This document shows, piece after piece, positions 24,961 through 31,915 of a stretch of 31,972 nt of DNA. The notes beneath the pieces are model-generated. The model made no database searches, was not told the DNA's origin, and worked only from the letters and a program-made list of their open reading frames with translations. Position 1 is the stretch's first letter. Each line of letters begins with the position of its first letter. Origin of the DNA: Picosynechococcus sp. PCC 7002. GTDB taxonomy: Bacteria > Cyanobacteriota > Cyanobacteriia > Cyanobacteriales > MRBY01. The DNA lies in NCBI RefSeq assembly GCF_963860125.1, contig NZ_CAWLFA010000004.1, forward strand, positions 1-31,972, in the 5' to 3' direction. Both the position numbers and the translations under genes were made by a program.

Positions 24961-25227
24961 TTAAGCACTGATCTGTCGATAAGCCTTCCAGCAGTCTTTC
25001 TTCTCATGCAGCAGGAAATAAGACTGATAACTCACTCCTGCACCAATTCGCGGTAATCGATGTCTGGGTAATTGAGTGATTTTTAGAATGTCATGAGTCG
25101 TCATTTGCGATTCAACGGCAGGAATCTCCATTTGCTGGTTAAAACGCACAATGTCAGGATTCGGTTGAGGATCGAGCCAACCATGATTCTCCTGTTGAAA
25201 TAAGGGGAGATTTTCGATATAATTCAT
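24961..25227 (-). CDS. Small unknown protein upstream of cas3
   Basis: The 88-residue protein (MNYIENLPLFQQENHGWLDP…CWKAYRQISA) is not recognised. It has no signal peptide or membrane helix. It is read in the same direction as the cas genes, ends 137 bp before cas3, and lies just downstream of the target site of the putative crRNA-like regulator. It may be the first gene of the cas transcript. No Shine-Dalgarno sequence is visible. Composition looks protein-like (mixed charges, several prolines and aromatic residues), so it is probably real. A regulatory or CRISPR-linked role is only positional inference. Confidence 0.5.
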   Translation of the reverse strand: MNYIENLPLFQQENHGWLDPQPNPDIVRFNQQMEIPAVESQMTTHDILKITQLPRHRLPRIGAGVSYQSYFLLHEKKDCWKAYRQISA

Positions 25228-25364
25228 GGCGAATAAGCACCAAATTTTAGGTTTGGTGGAATATATAAAGAAACGATTAAGCAGTTTGCGAGCAAGATCC
25301 TACCCCCGCTCAACGACTGCTTATTTTTGTATCGTGGCATAATTATCAGATTTTTGCAACCCCT

Positions 25365-25404
25365 TCTTTCCTCCCTTTAGAAATCCCTCCATGATTACTA
25401 ACAC
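25365..25404 (-). promoter_or_regulatory. Putative cas promoter region with a crRNA-like target site
   Basis: On the minus strand a GTG trinucleotide (25404-25402) is followed by TTAGTAATCATGGAGGGAT (25401-25383). This matches the pseudo-spacer at 25501-25519 in 16 of 19 positions. GTN is the known PAM type for I-D systems. A candidate -10 box GATAAT is at 25347-25342, which would put the -35 region at about 25370-25365, inside the extended target. A complex bound here would block that promoter. The promoter call is by eye and weak; the sequence match is exact as stated. Confidence 0.55.
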
Positions 25405-25463
25405 CTTTTTTTCATGCTCTGCTACAATTAGCTCACGAAGGGTACAAAAATTTTCAGCTTTTA

Positions 25464-25535
25464 TTCCAAGCTATACTAATCCTGAATTCGGGACTGAAAC
25501 TTAGTGTTCATTGAGGGATAAAGTGTCTTTTTTTG
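25464..25535 (+). ncRNA. Solitary CRISPR-repeat-like crRNA-like RNA (CreR-type candidate)
   Basis: Bases 25464-25500 resemble one array repeat in its transcribed orientation: the last 12 bases CGGGACTGAAAC are identical. Before them TCCTG-AATT-CGGGA keeps the five-pair hairpin, with C to T giving a G-U pair. The handle ACTGAAAC ends at 25500 and a pseudo-spacer follows: TTAGTGTTCATTGAGGGAT, then a T-run at 25518-25525. There is no second repeat. A TATACT box (25472-25477) could start an RNA near 25484, directly before the handle; TACAAT (25423-25428) could start a longer one. The spacer matches a site upstream of the cas genes (25401-25383). Such crRNA-like RNAs are known to let type I effectors repress their own genes. 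It also forms the leader of the WYL gene. Confidence 0.6.
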
Positions 25536-25578
25536 TACTTTTCGCTTTTAGATCAACAAATTGTCCAGTGGCTTAGTG

Positions 25579-26541
25579 ATGGCAAGTGACTTCAATCAAT
25601 TTGTTTTTTTCATAGAAGTACTTAAATCGCTGGCATCACAGCCTCGTTATCGCAAAGACCTTACAGAGCAATTAGAACTTTTTCTAGAACAGCACCAGCA
25701 GCCTGCCGATGATGTCGCCCAAAAGCTGACTCGTACTATCCGAAAACTGCGGGATTGCGGGTTTGAGATTGAGAGTGCGCCCCACCGTCCCTATGTTCTC
25801 AAAAAATCAAATTTTCCCGTCATTCTCTCCGCAGATCAACGGCAAGCCCTTTATTTAGCAACCCATCTCCTTGAACAAATGGGTTTTTCTCAACAAGCTG
25901 GTCAACTTCAAGATATTTGTCCTCTCACAGAAGGCGATCGCCCAACCTATCTTCAAGCAGACTTTAATCCACCTGTAGATTACAGCGATACCAAAACCAA
26001 AGAGATCATCATAAATTTACAAAAACGTCTAGAAACAGCCTGCCGTTTTACCATCCGTTATCGCAACAGCTTAGGCGATGAAGCATTATGGGACTTAGAT
26101 CGCTCCGAATTACGCTTACATAATGGCAGTCTGTATCTCTTCGCCTATGTGCCAGATATCTTGACCCAACGCATTCAAAAACGCCCTAATATCGAGCAAA
26201 ATGTCCTTTTCCGAATTGACCGCATTCTTTCAGTGAATCCCTCTTCAAATATCCATTGGCTTTTATCGAGCTTTCCAACTCTAAAAGTCCAATATCGAAT
26301 GACTGGGAGTCTATCTAGCTATAAACCCCGCCGTCACAATGAAATGATAATTAGACGAAATGTAGAACAACAGTATGTTGACATTGAAACCAATGAAGAT
26401 TGTTTATTCTGGTTTCGTCAACGCATATTACAGTACGGAGCTAATGTACAAATTCTCACTCCTCCATGGTTGCATCAAGAAATTGTTGAAGAACATCTAA
26501 AAGCAGCTCAGACTGTACAAGCATTAGCCCAGACTCAGTAG
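25579..26541 (+). CDS. WYL-domain transcriptional regulator next to the cas operon
   Basis: The protein has 320 residues from ATG 25579; TTG 25561 and GTG 25576 are also in frame, and none has a clear ribosome binding site. The N-terminal part (YRKDLTEQLELFLEQH…LTRTIRKLRDCGFEIES) is a winged helix-turn-helix. The middle (CRFTIRYRNSLGDE…SELRLHNGSLYLFAYVPD) is a WYL ligand-binding domain, and a C-terminal extension follows. WYL regulators are common beside CRISPR-Cas and other defence genes and often sense nucleic acids or nucleotides. It is divergent from the cas genes. Its leader contains the solitary repeat, so the two control layers share one intergenic region. Confidence 0.88.
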   Translation: MASDFNQFVFFIEVLKSLASQPRYRKDLTEQLELFLEQHQQPADDVAQKLTRTIRKLRDCGFEIESAPHRPYVLKKSNFPVILSADQRQALYLATHLLEQMGFSQQAGQLQDICPLTEGDRPTYLQADFNPPVDYSDTKTKEIIINLQKRLETACRFTIRYRNSLGDEALWDLDRSELRLHNGSLYLFAYVPDILTQRIQKRPNIEQNVLFRIDRILSVNPSSNIHWLLSSFPTLKVQYRMTGSLSSYKPRRHNEMIIRRNVEQQYVDIETNEDCLFWFRQRILQYGANVQILTPPWLHQEIVEEHLKAAQTVQALAQTQ

Positions 26542-26974
26542 GCGATCGCCTTAAAAATGAACTGCGATCGCTCTGTCAAAACTACGATTTATTGTAGAGC
26601 GTACGACTTTTCCATTTTCTAAGTTGCCCCCATACTGCCGTGTTGATTGGCCTTATTCGGCAAGCGGTTTTAGGTGAACCTTTGTTTCCCTATAGTGGGC
26701 GAGTTGAGCGGGCGATCACCAATAGCTTGTGTTCAAACCATTGATGCCGTAAGGCGTTGAGCACTACCTATAGAGATCTTGAAAAGCAGACTAGAAACGA
26801 GACCTAGAATTTTGACACTAAATATGGTAACGTCGTGGGGAGCATTTTATAGATTTTTGCATCTGTAGAAGCTCCTAAAAAGACTAAAACCGCCGATTCC
26901 TAAGCGACCAAACTTTGAATCAACGGTTTTAAAAATACTAAGAATATGCGCCCTGTTGGGGGTGCCACTTGATC
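26542..26974. other. Control region upstream of the replication gene
   Basis: This 433-bp stretch has no gene. It should contain the rep promoter; TTGACA at 26812-26817 and TTGAAA at 26780 with TAGAAT at 26805 are candidates, neither well spaced. The right part holds a long hairpin (26886-26930) and a perfect minus-strand -10 box overlapping the rep start, together suggesting an antisense RNA. HIP1-type octamers occur near 26544. The replication origin may lie here, but no iterons were seen. Confidence 0.5.
26873..26971 (-). ncRNA. Candidate antisense RNA over the rep start (copy-number control)
   Basis: On the minus strand, TATAAT (26983-26978) would start an RNA near 26971, in the rep start codon region. 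The RNA would run about 100 bases through the rep ribosome binding site and end at a hairpin. The hairpin has arms AAAACCG/CGGTTTT (26886-26892 with 26924-26930) and an inner stem GATTC/GAATC. Its 3' arm ends in four Ts and a second T-run follows. This is the layout of plasmid countertranscript RNAs that limit Rep synthesis; an antisense RNA at the rep gene is also described for the cyanobacterial plasmid pSYSA. The -35 box is poor. The call rests on layout, not on expression. Confidence 0.5.
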
Positions 26975-28945
26975 ATGATTATAACCTCTCAAGACGATCT
27001 TGTGAAGCTACAAGGTCGTTATATTCAAAAATTCCTCGAAATCTTCCCTTGTCGGAACGCCTGGATCTACGCCGAAAGCCTTACAGAGAAAGGAAAACCG
27101 AGATGGAAGAGCATCTCCGACAGAACTTGGAAATTTGCCAAAGACAAGGGCTTACCAAAGAAATTAACCGATGAAGTGCTTTTAGACCTGTGGCACTCAA
27201 CCTCAAAGTATGTTGGTGTTAACTTCGGCAAAACGACTCATTATCTAATGCTGGACGTTGACGCAAATAGTCCATACCATCCCCACCAACGCACGAACGC
27301 CCTCCAAAAGATCAAAGGCTCCCTCGAAGACCTGGGATTAAACAGTAGCTTCCAACTCCAGTCGAGCCACACAGAAGGCATCCACATCTATTTCCCCCTA
27401 CCCCAACCCGTAAAGACCTATGGCCTCGCCGCACTAATCGAAGACAAACTCAAAGCAGACGGCTTCAATGTCGCAGGAGGAATCCTGGAAATATTCCCCA
27501 ACAAGAAACAATGGAGCAGCTCCGATAAACCAGAAGATTGGTCAGAATATCAACGGCATCGACTCCCCCTGCAACAAGGCTCAGTCTTACTCGATGAAGA
27601 CTATGCCCCCTATAGCGACACCCTAGAAGCATTTATTCAAGCCTGGGAACACTGCGAATCACAACAGGATATAGAAATCCTAGAAGCAGCAATCAAAGCC
27701 AATACCAGACGAAACTACCAAGCTGCCTATCAGATCCCCCAGCAATCCAAATCCCCCAAGCTTAAGAAAATCAGGGAAGAACACGAAACTCTGCTGAAAG
27801 AAGGATTCACGGCGATCGCCCAAACAAACGACATCCTCCTGAACCTCGGTCGAAGACTAAGAATCCTAGAGAACCTCGGCGGTATTCCCTTACAAAAAAG
27901 ACTCAAAGAACTCGTAACCAACCTGCCCGGCTATAAAAAATACTGCCAACACAAAGCAGACATCGAACAACGCTGCAAAGACATTGCCAGATATGCTGAG
28001 AGAAAATTCAAACCCAGTAACCGCAAAGAAGCAATAGCAGAACCAGCATTACCCGAACCAAACCCCAATAACCAAGAAAAACAAAAAGACGCCCTAGACC
28101 GCATAACCAGCGCATTACAGACCCTGGCCACCGAACAGCAAGCCTTCACAACAAAAACAGAACTACTGAAGGCAGTAGTAAAAAAAGCAGCCAGCTCCAT
28201 GGCAACAGTCGTCAAATACTGGAAAGCAAGACTAGCAAAACAATACAAGCATCTCATTCAAGAATCAGTCAAAACCGAGAACGAATCTCAAACCGTGTGT
28301 AATTCCAGTCAGGACAAGACTTCCAGCCATTTTAAATCCCCTCAAACGGACGAGCAAACCGTGTGTAATTCCAGTCAGGACAACGTTTCTGGCGATTCAA
28401 ACAAACAGCCCCTACTAAGAGGGGGGAAAGAACCCTTAGTAAATCAAAGTCCAGAAGCTCAATTAGCACAATTAAATCAACAGGCAGAACAAAGAAAAGA
28501 AAATTTAAAACCTCTTCAAAAGTCAGATCAGAGAAATCCTCACCGACAGACACCAGAACTTAAACCGATAACTCTAGATTCAACGGAAGTGAGTGATAGC
28601 GTAGAAGTAGCACCAAATTTTCCGCTCGAAAAAACTGAAAATAGTACAATTAAACCATCTATTAAAGTGGAATTATCTGAGAGTCAAAAACAACAGCTAG
28701 CAGAATTGAAGAAGAAATTACCACCAGACCAGTATGAGCAGTTCTACCAGTTACAACTGAAAGCAATCAGGAAACATCAGGAAAATCTCAGCATACAGGC
28801 TGAAACGGCTGAGAATGCCAAAAAAGAACGTGAAAAGCTTGTAAATTGCTTTCAGGAGAGAATTTTTGATGCCAAGAAAAAATTAAAGGAAAAAACCGAT
28901 GAAGTTAAACGAAGGTTGAGTTTAGATGACCCTTATCCTGAATAA
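26975..28945 (+). CDS. Plasmid replication protein with a primase-polymerase-like domain
   Basis: The protein has 656 residues from ATG 26975; TTG 26969 is also in frame and GGGGGTG upstream could serve either. Residues 75-165 look like an archaeo-eukaryotic primase fold: LMLDVDAN (D94, D96), SSHTEGIHIYF (S121, H127) and LEIFPNKK (161-168). Then come a helical region with a charged, coiled-coil character, a low-complexity linker with a 22-residue tandem duplication, and a C-terminal coiled coil (QKQQLAELKKKL…KKEREKL). It is the only replication-initiator candidate on the plasmid. It has the general form of cyanobacterial plasmid Rep proteins, but the exact family was not recognised with certainty. 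Confidence 0.7.
   Translation: MIITSQDDLVKLQGRYIQKFLEIFPCRNAWIYAESLTEKGKPRWKSISDRTWKFAKDKGLPKKLTDEVLLDLWHSTSKYVGVNFGKTTHYLMLDVDANSPYHPHQRTNALQKIKGSLEDLGLNSSFQLQSSHTEGIHIYFPLPQPVKTYGLAALIEDKLKADGFNVAGGILEIFPNKKQWSSSDKPEDWSEYQRHRLPLQQGSVLLDEDYAPYSDTLEAFIQAWEHCESQQDIEILEAAIKANTRRNYQAAYQIPQQSKSPKLKKIREEHETLLKEGFTAIAQTNDILLNLGRRLRILENLGGIPLQKRLKELVTNLPGYKKYCQHKADIEQRCKDIARYAERKFKPSNRKEAIAEPALPEPNPNNQEKQKDALDRITSALQTLATEQQAFTTKTELLKAVVKKAASSMATVVKYWKARLAKQYKHLIQESVKTENESQTVCNSSQDKTSSHFKSPQTDEQTVCNSSQDNVSGDSNKQPLLRGGKEPLVNQSPEAQLAQLNQQAEQRKENLKPLQKSDQRNPHRQTPELKPITLDSTEVSDSVEVAPNFPLEKTENSTIKPSIKVELSESQKQQLAELKKKLPPDQYEQFYQLQLKAIRKHQENLSIQAETAENAKKEREKLVNCFQERIFDAKKKLKEKTDEVKRRLSLDDPYPE
28289..28383 (+). 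repeat. 66-bp tandem duplication inside the replication gene
   Basis: A 29-base sequence starting CAAACCGTGTGTAATTCC at 28289-28317 is repeated exactly at 28355-28383, 66 bp on, keeping the frame. It encodes QTVCNSSQD twice. The stretches between the copies differ, so only the core is conserved. It lies in the linker. A further inverted repeat, TACTAAG/CTTAGTA (28413-28419 and 28435-28441), follows directly. Confidence 0.85.
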
Positions 28946-28961
28946 CCCATCGGAAATCATC

Positions 28962-29299
28962 GAAGTTGGGATTGTCAAGAATTTTGTGTAAGCAAGAAAA
29001 GTTAGTGGAGAAAGTACTCAGGATTATTGATGGCAAAATAACCCAAGGCTCTCTTCTAATGGGAAATTGGCACTGTCCATCTCCTTGTCAAATTTTTCAG
29101 TCCTAAGTACAGTAATTTCAAGGCTGCATCTGGATTCGGGAACATTCCCTTCTTTTTCAAGGCCTTCCGCAGAGAACGGTTCACCGCCTCGATGGCATTG
29201 GTGGCGTAAATCATCCTGCGGATTTCTGGCAGGTAATCAAACAGGGGAATAATGTTCTCCCAATGATTCAGCCATAGTTGGGAAATACTGGGGTAGATG
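28962..29299 (-). pseudogene. C-terminal remnant of an IS256 (Mutator)-family transposase
   Basis: Read leftwards from about 29299, a frame gives DDIYPSISQLWLNHWENI, IPLFDYLPEIRRMIYATNAI, EAVNRSLRKALKKKG and DAALKLLYLGLKNL. This is the C-terminal part of IS256-type transposases, with the conserved glutamate of the TNAIE motif. At RWTVPISH the frame hits TAG, where active elements have tryptophan. It continues weakly as KRALGYFAINNPEYF and then ends. The first three-quarters of the gene are missing. The remnant abuts the PIN toxin at 29300, whose last codons overlap the breakpoint. The sequence ATTGTCAAGAATTTTGTG near 28972 may be the old element end. Confidence 0.85.
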
Positions 29300-29695
29300 T
29301 CATCCGGAATAGAGCTTTAAATCTTCGAGGTCATAGGTTCTAAATTTGGAGTCAGCAGTTACCAAAGTTAGGGAATGATTGATTGCTTGGGCAATGAGAA
29401 TTCGATCAAAGGGATCGCGGTGGTCACGGTTTAGTGGTAGGTTTCGATATTGAATTAGGTCATCTCGACTCAGATTTAAAGTATTGACCCTCAGAAAATC
29501 TATTTGCTCTAAAATGTCGTGATAATTGGAACCTGCTGGCAGTTTGCCAATATTGAACTTAATCGCTATTTCCCAGAGACTAGCGATACTTAAATTCAGA
29601 TTTTCTCTCTGATCGAGAATTGCTTTAATCTCAGGACTTAGCCTTTTATCGGCGGCTAAATACCAGAGCAAAATATGGGTATCAAGCAAGTACAT
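29300..29695 (-). CDS. vapC: Second PIN-domain toxin (VapC family)
   Basis: The 131-residue PIN-domain ribonuclease has active-site residues D5 (LLDTHILLW), E42 (SLWEIAIK), D97 (RDPFDRILIAQA) and D115 (VTADSKF). It belongs to the LLDTHxLLW subgroup, different from the PIN toxin at 1500. Its ATG directly follows the antitoxin stop. The last residues (LKLYSG) and the stop lie at the join with the IS256-type remnant, so the natural C-terminus may have been replaced. The core is complete, so activity is likely. Confidence 0.9.
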   Translation of the reverse strand: MYLLDTHILLWYLAADKRLSPEIKAILDQRENLNLSIASLWEIAIKFNIGKLPAGSNYHDILEQIDFLRVNTLNLSRDDLIQYRNLPLNRDHRDPFDRILIAQAINHSLTLVTADSKFRTYDLEDLKLYSG

Positions 29696-29914
29696 TTACA
29701 TATACTCCGCCAATTCTTCTAGGGGTTCGTCAAAATCGTCGGGAACCACTAATTTTCCGGCTAAACTGCCATAACCGTACTTTTTCTCTGTTGGGAGAAC
29801 TGGTGGCTGAGAATTTTTGAGATACTTTTGGGCAAGGAACTCGATAAAGTCTTCGACTTGCTTTTTGATTCCTGTAGGTAAGGCATTATATTTTTCAAGA
29901 ATTGAAGGGTTCAT
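29696..29914 (-). CDS. Antitoxin of the second PIN pair (DUF2281-like)
   Basis: The 72-residue protein begins MNPSILEKYNALPTGIKKQVEDFIEFLAQKY and has a flexible tail (GSLAGKLVVPDDFDEPLEELAEYM). This is the usual DUF2281 antitoxin pattern: a short helical bundle, then a toxin-wrapping tail with F and acidic residues. I choose ATG 29914 because GGAGAG lies nine bases upstream. The frame is open further to 30049, but that extension belongs to a decayed neighbouring gene. The stop and the toxin ATG are adjacent. Confidence 0.88.
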   Translation of the reverse strand: MNPSILEKYNALPTGIKKQVEDFIEFLAQKYLKNSQPPVLPTEKKYGYGSLAGKLVVPDDFDEPLEELAEYM

Positions 29915-29930
29915 GGCTAAATACTCTCCA

Positions 29931-30239
29931 TTAAATAGATTCAGTCTTCCATAAATCCGGTGTGGCTTGGATATAGGTGGCGGGAATCCCCGTGATGTCT
30001 TGGCAGTTTTCAACGAATTGACGGGCATTAGCGGTAGTGCCAAAGCCAATCACGAATGGTAGGTATAGTTTTTTGCATAGGCTTCTTGGGTGGCTCGGTA
30101 AACGGTTGCCTCTGGGATTGTGCCACTCTCGGAACCGAAGATAAAGGCGACGGGTTTTAGGTAGGGTTTCTTCGCTGTTTTCATCGAGTTCACTGGCTTT
30201 GACCATTGCTTTGGTGGTAATACTCTGGGATTTGGCCAA
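29931..30239 (-). pseudogene. Frameshifted fragment of an unrecognised protein
   Basis: One frame reads MAKSQSITTKAMVKASELDE at the start and FVIGFGTTANARQFVENCQD then ITGIPATYIQATPDLWK at the end. The middle makes better sense in the next frame (PVAFIFGSESGTIPEATVYR, then ATQEAYAKNYTYH). Joining them gives a continuous, protein-like sequence, so two compensating frame changes or one shift plus drift have broken it. It ends abruptly before the antitoxin. The pattern reminds me weakly of the C-terminal part of large DNA methylase-type proteins, but I cannot confirm this. It is best treated as a relic. Confidence 0.5.
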
Positions 30240-30422
30240 GGTTTATGGGGCGGTTCCCGGAAATTCTCAGGACTGGCGACTGTTGTAAAATTCCTAACAC
30301 TTCCGGGAGGGGTGATCCTCCAAATGGTTATAATTTCTCGCTTGTTTTGTCCGTTTCGCCATACCCCCTTACTTTTTTTGTCATACTTTTAGACAAATTT
30401 TAAACCGACAAAGGCGATCACC

Positions 30423-31292
30423 TTACAAGCTCAAATAATTAGCGCTGCCATCATCCCCACTGGCATGGAGGTAGCGGCTTGTGATCGCGATGTTGCCATG
30501 GCCTAGGGACTCACTGAGCAAATGCAAGTCGCAGCCGTTCTTAAGGGAGTGTGTCGCGTGGGAGTGGCGTAGGAAGTGGGGAGAAACTTGAACACCAACG
30601 CGATCGCCATTCGCCTTGACGACCCGGTAAACCTGAATCCGTGAGAGCTTGCTGCCATTATTTCCCTTGCGACTGCTGAAAACATAAGCAGAATCATTCC
30701 GTAAGGCTTCCAATTCATCCCATAGGCCAGTGGGAACCACGATAAACCGAACCTTATCCCCTTTCCCCATTACCTTAAGTTTTAGACCATTATCATCAGT
30801 CTGAATAAAGTCATCCCAGCGGATATTAATCAGTTCACTTACCCGAACCCCTAACAGGTACAGAGTCTTGATAATCAGCTCGTTTCGTAGCGTATCAGCA
30901 TTCATGGCCATGGCCTGAACCTTGGGCTTAGTGATGATTCTCTCGATGCGGCAATCATTCTCTTTTGGTTGCTGGAGGAGCTTAGCAGGATTCAGGGTGA
31001 TATATCCCGTGGCATGGCAAAACCCAAACAGGGAGCGAATGACCGCAATTTTATTTCGCCTCGTGTTCTGGGATTGCCATTGGAGGGAATCGAGCCAGTC
31101 CAACAGATCATCAAGGGTGATTTGGTTCAATGGTTTGGCGATCGCCGCCATGAAGTTACGGACGATATAGAAATAAGTCTTTTGGGTGGCAGATGACTTT
31201 TGGCTAGCCCATCGTTTCAGGATCTCATTGTCAGTGGTAGCAGTAGTCAATCTCCCTTGAGTGATCGGTTCGGTGATGGTGATGATGTTCAT
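30423..31292 (-). CDS. Tyrosine recombinase/integrase (XerC/D-like)
   Basis: The 289-residue recombinase has an N-terminal core-binding domain (residues 20-105) and a catalytic domain. The catalytic set is R150 (LLGVRVSEL), a lysine at K177 or K180 (MGKGDKVRF), H239 and R242 (PHFLRHSHATH), H265 (LGHGNI) and the nucleophile Y274 (SRYLH). I choose ATG 31292 because AAGGA lies seven bases upstream; an ATG five codons earlier has none. On a plasmid it probably resolves multimers into monomers, though integration into other replicons is possible. No paired core site was recognised nearby. A small hairpin TTTGTC/GACAAA (30377-30397) lies just downstream of the gene. Confidence 0.92.
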   Translation of the reverse strand: MNIITITEPITQGRLTTATTDNEILKRWASQKSSATQKTYFYIVRNFMAAIAKPLNQITLDDLLDWLDSLQWQSQNTRRNKIAVIRSLFGFCHATGYITLNPAKLLQQPKENDCRIERIITKPKVQAMAMNADTLRNELIIKTLYLLGVRVSELINIRWDDFIQTDDNGLKLKVMGKGDKVRFIVVPTGLWDELEALRNDSAYVFSSRKGNNGSKLSRIQVYRVVKANGDRVGVQVSPHFLRHSHATHSLKNGCDLHLLSESLGHGNIAITSRYLHASGDDGSANYLSL

Positions 31293-31376
31293 GCTGCTTT
31301 CCTTCATGGTTTTGGATGTAACTAAATTTTCGTTTTGTTACTTTCAGGCGTTTTTCGTCTTGTTTAAGATTTGAAA

Positions 31377-31742
31377 TCAGTCGTTGTGATATCGATCCAT
31401 ATCTTGTTGAACTTGAGCAAAAAATTCATCGCCCCACCTGTCCTCAATTTTTGTCCATACCGCAATTAGTTCTGCTTGTGTTGCTTCGCTTACTTCTTTG
31501 CCTAAATATTTCTGTACTGTTTTGTGTAGAGAAGGTGAGTGAATATATTTTCGGATCTCTCTAACGATTTCTGGTTCCTCTAGCTTAGGGATAATGGTCT
31601 CTGGTGATGGTCTAGCAATTGTCCGTTGTGGGCTGAGGTAGCGAGTGAAAGCATCGTGCCAGTATGCAGCAAATATAATGCTGAAGTAAATCCCGCTAAA
31701 AAGAAATGCACCTCTGATTGAGATATCTAAGATTTGAGACAT
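31377..31742 (-). CDS. Unknown small membrane-anchored protein
   Basis: The 121-residue protein has one hydrophobic helix near the N-terminus (GAFLFSGIYFSIIFAAYW, about residues 10-28) and a soluble, charged, mainly helical remainder with WTKIEDRWGDEFFAQVQQD at the end. It is not recognised. It is read away from parA, so its start region faces the partition promoter across 230 bp. It has no enzyme motif. A role in plasmid maintenance is possible only from position. Confidence 0.6.
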   Translation of the reverse strand: MSQILDISIRGAFLFSGIYFSIIFAAYWHDAFTRYLSPQRTIARPSPETIIPKLEEPEIVREIRKYIHSPSLHKTVQKYLGKEVSEATQAELIAVWTKIEDRWGDEFFAQVQQDMDRYHND

Positions 31743-31864
31743 TTTTCGACAGTCAGCTCACAGCACTAAAGACGCAGTGCTCAAAAGGTTAGATCCTTTG
31801 CAGTGTATTGTCTGTAGCTTCAAGATGACATTACATTTTGCTTTTGATCTAATGCTTACAAAAT

Positions 31865-31894
31865 ACCAGAAAACCAGATTTACAGAATGCCAGA
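31865..31894. repeat. Octad operator array, distal, upstream of parA
   Basis: ACCAGA at 31865 and 31873, a degenerate TACAGA at 31881 and GCCAGA at 31889 are spaced by exactly 8 bp. The array lies upstream of the likely parA promoter. It has the same unit as the arrays at 499, 636, 804 and 2087. Confidence 0.68.
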
Positions 31895-31915
31895 TTAATG
31901 ATTCTCGTTTATTCT

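Noticed and set aside
29696..30049. 117-residue form of the second antitoxin
   Set aside because: The first 45 residues read through the neighbouring relic; ATG 29914 has a good ribosome binding site and gives the usual antitoxin length.
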